Position numbers and translations under genes: made by a program. From contig VJWM01000019.1 in NCBI GenBank assembly GCA_010909165.1, positions 1,550,001 through 1,614,000 of the forward strand: a DNA stretch of 64,000 nt. The letters are read 5' to 3'. How positions within the stretch are numbered: the first letter of the stretch is position 1; each line of letters starts with the position of its first letter. Below the pieces are notes generated by a model that searched no databases, had not been told where the DNA came from, and saw only the letters and a list, made by a program, of their open reading frames with translations. Source of the DNA: Anthoceros angustus (lineage: Eukaryota; Streptophyta; Anthocerotopsida; Anthocerotales; Anthocerotaceae). Positions 58,010 to 64,000 of this stretch are shown one piece after another.

Positions 58010-59784
58010 ATGTCTGGCATCAGCTTGAGCCGCCCGAGCTGGACTCCCAGTCCGGTAGCAAAGCGCAGTTTTTTTGAGGAAAGAAGTGCGTGTTGGCTGA
58101 GCGCAGCCGGACGGACTGTGGCCTGGCAGCGAGATGGGAATGAAAGCGGGCAAGAGTGGCCTAGAAGAAGACTGTCTGCCAGCTTGGGAGCAGGATATGA
58201 AGTCGCACCTGCTTCCCCCGCAGTCTGCAGAGCCGCGTGGGGTTCGTGTGGACAGTTAGCGGACAAAGCACTCTACGATGACTTCGTTGATGCTGCGATC
58301 GAGAAGGTGCAACAGCACTCCAGAATCACTCCCTTTCTGTACCAGGTATTGGTCCTTACTCTTAAGGGCAAAGGCAGCTGAGATGTCCGGAAAGGAAGTC
58401 ACTGAAGTGTTTTGGAGTTGCTTGTTGTACAACGACAAATCATTGAAAGCATGGAGTGTGATTGTGTCGGTCAGGAACAGTTTGATCACATGACTGCTGT
58501 GGATGGTACAACTCGGGTTAGGAACTTCGCGTTTGAATCGCAAAAAATGCGTCTCTTCCGAGTCGCGGAAATCGATGGCGGAGATGCGCTACAGGTCGGG
58601 GGGTTTTTTTTTTTTTTTCCCTGCTCAGTCGCCGTGTGGTGCTGCACTGATTGCAGCTGAGGAAAGTTCTCTCCAATGCAGGTGCTGAATGTGGCCATAT
58701 TTCCCAGGCCTCAATACGATCTGCCTATCTTCTGTGCTGACTTCTTTTCTACATCAACGAGAAACATTATAGTCCTGTAAGATGTGCACGGTCTCTTATG
58801 TTCCCTCCGTTCCTTGTCTTTGAGTGCGCATCTGAGGTTCTTCTTAGTATCAATGGATGCTCATACTGGTCTCTCAACGTAGGGACTTAAATCCTCTGTT
58901 TGACACAAGACAGAATAAGAGCTACAGAGCGAAGTACTTCTCTGAACTGATGCCCTTGGGAAACAGATACGCAGAGGTGTGAAGGTTTCCAGGTTGCTTT
59001 GGTTGTTGTCTTGTTTTCTTCAATTTGTGAAGGAGCTGAAAGTTCGTCCTTGCTTGCACTGGGACCTCCCTCGCTGCAGTTGCTACCTTGGGGAGACAAA
59101 TTAACATCTGAATCATTGCGGTTCTTTTCCCCCATAGTAATTTGGACGAGGCCTGAGAGCCGTGCTGTTGTGAAAGGCGCTGTGTTTGATGCCTTTCAGG
59201 ACTATCTTGAGGTACAGTCTACTTATGTTGGGGACTTCATGATGCAGATTCATATTGAATGCAGAAGAGCAATGACAAAATTTTGCCGTGCAGGCTTATA
59301 TGACGTTGGTGGATAGTGCAATTCCTGCCACGAATGAGGGAGAGGTCCTCCACAATAAGGAGGCTCAACATCGGTATCTCATGTGGCGGGCAACCAAGGT
59401 AGGTGACACCGCCTGTTGTTTCGCGAGACTGAAGCCAGCTGGGCCTAACGTGTAGTTGTAAACGTGTTCGCAAATGATAGGATCCGGGACGGCCTGTCCT
59501 GACACGCCTTTATGGAGAGCGGTTATGTGAGGTAAGGCGGTTTGGGCAGCCCCTTGTCGAACGGCATGGATAATAAGTTGGGACATGACTATTTCACCGC
59601 TTGGTGGCAGAGCTATGTGAAGCACTTTCTGTTCAATGGTCTGGACACCCTCGGCAGCAAAAGCTTTCTGGACTACTTCCCCGAGTACACGGACTCCACA
59701 GGCTGCCTCAGTAAACAGCGTAGTATACTGGGAAAGTCTTATCCCACTCGACCCTGGGATAAAGACGGCAATTTTGTGCATTAG
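58010..59784 (+). CDS. Ferredoxin-dependent bilin reductase, HY2-like (phytochromobilin synthase family)
   Basis: Eight exons keep one frame with GT-AG borders: 58010-58345, 58475-58594, 58682-58776, 58883-58976, 59080-59211, 59294-59398, 59481-59531 and 59611-59784 (about 368 residues). The first 70 residues are rich in Ser, Arg and Ala with few acids, like a plastid transit peptide. The body shows HY2-family blocks: VLNVAIFPRPQYDLPIFCAD, NIIVLDLNPLFDTR, YFSELMPLGNRYAE, LLPWGDKLTSESLRFFSPIV and LGSKSFLDYFPEY near the end. These enzymes reduce biliverdin with plastid ferredoxin to make the phytochrome chromophore or related bilins. HY2 itself versus another family member (PUBS/PEB type) cannot be decided by eye. 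The gene is convergent with the glycosyltransferase at 59883-63178, only about 100 bp away. Confidence 0.88.
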
Positions 59785-59882
59785 TAACAGCCTTCTGCTG
59801 CCATCTGTGACAATTTTGCAGCAGCTACAGCAGAGAAGGCTTAGGAAATAGCTTGTACAAAACGAGGCTTGAGGATGGGGAA

Positions 59883-62800
59883 TTATTTCGCGACTTCTTG
59901 ATCCAGGAATTGAGTGTTATCCTGAAGGTTGATTCGCACTAAATTGTATGTGCCAGCAGTATCGAGAACGGTAGTGTTGGGTAAATCTTCCAACTTCTCT
60001 TCAGACATGATCAGTGCCGATGAAACTCTGCCATGCAGTAGCCCAAGATGGCATAAGCAAGTCTCAGACAGAAGATCTTTATGCGAAGTCATCAGACGTA
60101 TCATCGAGGAAAGACCCCTTACCCTTGAGCAGCCTCATGCAGTACACGCAAAGCCTCCGAACTGCTATCGAAAAATGCTGTTGGTAATCTGCACGTACGT
60201 TAAGAGCAGGTCAGTTTGTTCAAAACGCAGCACGAAGTGCTATATGAGAAATCCGACCAGAAAAATGGGAAATCTTACTTGCTGTAAAATACAACACTTG
60301 GCATCCTGGTGCCCACCATCACCAATGGTTCGCCAGCTCGCTGTCGACAAAACACAATATCCTATCAACTTGGTTGCAGCATTGAGGACTGACGAATTTA
60401 TGTTTCTCGTCCTCTCACCTGTAGTTTTGCCGCCGTTGTGGCCAGATTCCTGAGGGGTTGTTGCCGCACTTCATCCACTACTTTGTAGACTGGATGCACA
60501 AAGGCTGCCAGGAAAATCAGCATGGTAATCGTGTGGAGAACCCATAGAGGTAACAGTTTTCTTGTGTCCAAAGGCACTGCCTGAGGAGTTTCAGAAGATC
60601 TCCCTCGAAACTTAGGCATGTAGATCGTTGCAAATTCAGACGTCCTAGTAGCAAATGTCCCAGCGATGGCGAAGATCAAGAGTCCAAGTTCGTGTAAGTG
60701 CTTCTCTCCCAGCAATACACCGATGAGAGCAGCCTGTATAGGACATTGGCCGTGTTAGAACATCCTAACATGGAACAGCATGAATATGGAACCTTAACGC
60801 TGCATAGCTACCTGTTTATCACCAGAAGCTTGAAGAAGTGCTGGAGAGAACCAGACAGCTCCGGCCATGAGTTGATACACAATAGAAGGAGCTAATCCTT
60901 TTGCAAAGTCGCCGTTCTCATCCGGTTTCTTTGAAAGATGTGCAGCCGCGAGGAGGGCCACTGCTGGGGCACTGGGAAGATAATAAGATGGTAGCTGTGC
61001 AGAGAGTTTGCGGGATTACATTAAGTACTGTGCCATCAGCTACAAATGGGAACCTGGAACAGCCATAACATTAACATACCTGTGTTGATGATAAAGCAAA
61101 GAACGTAAAACCAACAATCAACCAGACTGCAGAAAACAGTGCAAGCCTTCGTGCTCTAGAGACTTCTTGCCATTGCAGGCGTCTCCCCCAGGGATTTATC
61201 TCAGTCAGTGCTGGTGGCAAGGACACTGACCATGGCAAATACATGAGGAGCACCACTGCTAGACCATACCACCATGGCCGACCACCGTGATGATTCACCC
61301 CCTTCATAAAACGCTGCGCACGACAAGCAATAAATCCCCTTCACCTCTGCTCCCCAGAATACCTCAGCACTCCAAGCACAGCTTCAGGAGAACGATAAGA
61401 AATCACAACAGGAAATAAATCATCTGCCGAACACCTCAATGTTATGGTAACCGAAAAATGTTGATATGTACACCAGCCCATGCCGATACAGCATTGTCAA
61501 GTACCATGGCAGGTTTACAACCAGCAGAGTCAGAGTGCCTTCAACCCATGGAAGCTCCCGCCTTTCCATACGACAACAACCTCCAAGTCAGATGCAAAAT
61601 CAGACGGGTACCGAAAAGATTACTAGCTTCTCCTAAGATTACGCTTACATCAGAACCTGTTTCAGCTCTCCGGTGCAAACCAGGAAGGCGGTGCAAACCA
61701 GCACCTGCAAATCGATCAGACGGTTGAGTTGGCATATAAGTTCTGTCATTGCAGTAGTATTGACATGGTGTGCGTAACAAGGTAACAGACCGGGAAGGCA
61801 ATCCCAACGGGTCCTTTGGCAAGACAAGCCAGGCCGACGAAAAGAGCAGACAAGTAATACCCCCACTTGTACTTGCGTGGAGACTCTACAAATCCAACAT
61901 AGCCCCAGAAGAAGGTCAACAGAGCTCCAGCTATAGTGCTGGTTAGAAGCATGTCTGAAAGAGCTGTGCTCCCCCATGCCAGAACCTGCACGCATATTGT
62001 GGGTACGTGAGAACAAGGATATCCCAGAGTGCGAGCATTGCAGTTCTTGTGCAGCAGCTGACCTCCAGATTCAGTGCAAAAGCTGCTGCAGCAATTATGG
62101 CGGGCAGGTAGGATGTTAAGCATAAATCGTTATCCTCGTCCAGTGCCTTTGGTGCCAACTGCAGCGAAAACCTCCTCACGGTCACCAGGAGCCCCAAAAG
62201 CAGACCGACGCCACATAAGGCTGATGGAAGCCTGAAAGCCCAGACTTCAGGCCCTAGGATTTTCCCCTACAGACAGCAAGAAGTGGACAGCGCAATGCAA
62301 TTCACCAGTCAGAAACCAGAGAGCGAACGCATTCGCTTCTACTAGACGAGACGAAGACTCATGAACACACCCAGTGTGGAACCTTACCGACATTGCCATC
62401 AACCAATATATGAGCACGGGCTTGTCAAACCGGGGCTGTGCATTGAACTGAGGAGTGATATAATCGCCAGTTACAATCCTGCATTGCGAGCTCTTTTAAA
62501 AAGATACCTGCAGCATCCCTAGAAACTGTGACAGGACCACATGAGGCTTGAAAGATCTCATATGCGGTTCATTCACTTGTGCTTTCAAACACCATGCAGG
62601 AGCATTTACATTTGCCTAGCAGCTTCCACGAAAAGCGGTTCAGTATCATCCACCAAGCCGGCTGCTCCAAGGTTCCTCACCCAGGCCACCCCCGCCAGAG
62701 CCCCCAGAAACAGAGCTCCAGCCAGCCTTCTCCGTAGAGGACTCATCTGTCTTACAGCGCCTGCCACGTCCGGGAACTGCAAAGGTCGGTACAGGAGGCT

Positions 62801-63178
62801 CGGGAGAGACACCACTCTCCGTGTCCGAGATCTTCCTCTTCGCCGCGTTTTGTCCTGTTCACCGTCAGCTCCCTCTTCCTGCTCCTTACGAGCAGAAATC
62901 CATCCTGCTGCATTCTGTGGCAGTCGAATTCCAGTCCTGTACCTCGAGCTCATAACAATTGCTTGACGCAATTGCAATCCATAAAACTTCCTCCGCGAGA
63001 GTGCACTATTCTGTGCAGTCTTGGGCTGCTCACAGGCTTGAGTGCACGTCCCACGCTCCGGCGTACAGAAGCGCGCCCGGACGGCAGGCCTACTGTTGCT
63101 GCCTTGCTGCAGAAATCCTGCGGGAAACGCATGCATCTTGCAAAACTCCAATGGCCGCGTGCAACCCGCGGAAGCCAT
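59883..63178 (-). CDS. PMT_2/ArnT-like membrane glycosyltransferase
   Basis: Multi-exon gene. Clear exons: 63178-62610, 62478-62388, 62266-62063, 61985 to about 61780, about 61310-61077, 60733-60419, and smaller ones to a stop at 59883. The N-terminus (MASAGCTRPLEFCKMHAFPA) could be an organelle-targeting or anchor region. The first hydrophobic segment is followed by DDTEPLFVEAARQMIVTGDY and ITPQFNAQPRFDKPVLIYWL, the typical start of dolichyl- or undecaprenyl-phosphate-sugar-dependent GT-C enzymes (PMT_2, ArnT), where the Asp-Glu pair is catalytic. Many membrane helices follow (LLLGLLVTVRRF, YYLSALFVGLACLAKGPVGI, WLIVGFTFFALSSTQ then LPSYYLPSAPAVALL). The LPSYYLPSAPA motif fits ArnT-like proteins. 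The exact acceptor is unknown. The gene resembles bacterial and cyanobacterial enzymes but has many introns, so it is an established nuclear gene. Confidence 0.8.
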
Positions 63179-64000
63179 CAGTGCATCCCGAAGTTCACTA
63201 GACTGGCTGCCTGAAGTGCTTCATCTGATTGTTAACCTGAGGGACGGCTTGATTGCAGATTCCATTCCCAGAAGAGCATCCTTTGCCTTCGCACGGCCCA
63301 ACGGGAGAGGATATGACCCAGTTCACAACAAGTAGGCAAAACCCAGAACCCCTAACCACGAACTTTGTGGTCTTGCTCAGAACAGGTGCTACAAGTTGTG
63401 ACAAGTTCTTTTTCGAAGCCGTTCAAAATCGTAGAGCACTGGCTACTGAAGCTCAGTAGCCCGGTGCTCGTCCATGTCTCGGTCAGACGAACTAGCAAAC
63501 AACCAAGTCAAGCACTTCGTTCACATTCTGAGCTATGGTTGGAATACGACGGCATGATGGTGCTCTCCAGTGATGAGAAGGAAGATGTATCATTGCCTGA
63601 TTCCGTGCATCGTTTCGCTGGCCAGCAACTGCACAGAAAAACCAGGCGTTAGGCGCTTGAATATGCTTACCATTGAGGGTCGCTTTCCAAGTTTTGTGAG
63701 CAGCAGATTGCCTTTCAGGTTCGTATTGACTGGGAAGAGACAGGAAATCTGTCCCGACTTGGTGCCTGAGCTTGAGGCGTTCAAGAGTTGTGTCCATCCG
63801 ACTCCAAGCTGTTGTGATTTTTCATTCCATCATCTCGATTCTGTCCTAGTAAGCCATCAGGAGAGAGACGAGAGGGAATCTGATTTTACCGGCCTCAAGC
63901 AAGAGCTCGACGGGCCCAGCTGATTGCTTCACGGAGCTAGAGGAATTGGACACGGCGGAGAGACGACTGTTGGGGATTGTTCCTCCCAAGCCTCTAATGG
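63179..64000. other. Intergenic region and possible exon at the window end
   Basis: The first part is the likely promoter of the glycosyltransferase gene. Near the end (63925-64000, plus strand) the frame ADCFTELEELDTAERRLLGI then VPPKPLM looks like coding sequence and may be an exon of a gene running off the window. It is too short to identify. Confidence 0.3.

Noticed and set aside
58595-58625. Run of T after the second bilin reductase exon as a terminator
   Set aside because: It lies within an intron just after a GT donor; the reading frame continues in the next exon at 58682.

Overview
The window looks like nuclear DNA of a streptophyte (green plant lineage). It has GT-AG introns of roughly 80-300 bp, a plant-type SMG7/EST1 gene, an HY2-type bilin reductase with a transit-like N-terminus, a PC4-type coactivator, Ty1/copia elements using the usual initiator-Met tRNA primer site, and a CACTA-type DNA transposon. 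A charophyte alga or an early-diverging land plant fits best, because a GT49 (LARGE-like) glycosyltransferase and a bacterial-type PMT_2/ArnT-like glycosyltransferase sit among the genes. The species is inference, not seen.

Layout. 1-9.3 kb: a decayed N6/N4-type DNA methyltransferase-like gene split by a 7.47 kb CACTA-like transposon (619-8087). The reading frame resumes exactly across the insertion point. 9.3-11.4 kb: no recognised gene. 11.4-21 kb: a gene-rich island on the minus strand, with a spliced GT49 glycosyltransferase (possibly the C-terminal part of a WW-domain/transmembrane protein just upstream) and SMG7. 21-26.5 kb: retroelement debris, including a copia RNase H with its 3' LTR and coiled-coil or gag-like sequences.

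27.0-52.4 kb: one enormous, rearranged copia element. Its outer LTRs (27043-27300 and 52167-52423) appear to be flanked by the 5-bp target duplication GGTAT. Inside are a duplicated 5' end, three to four copies of a gag/protease segment, and about 13 kb of inserted sequence. That insert carries two divergently oriented, spliced, unrecognised genes, three copies of a TATA-containing promoter region and several tandem repeats. The copia integrase, RT and RNase H follow (48-51 kb).

52.4-56.7 kb: more repeats, including a 1.7 kb terminal-inverted-repeat element. 56.9-63.2 kb: three well-formed single-copy genes: PC4 (+), HY2-like bilin reductase (+), and, convergent to it, a PMT_2/ArnT-like membrane glycosyltransferase (-). 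The host genes are intact and unrelated in function, and I see no operon-like logic. Differences among the repeat copies fall strikingly often at CAG/CTG triplets, so some of the disruptions in the transposons may be sequencing or consensus error rather than decay.
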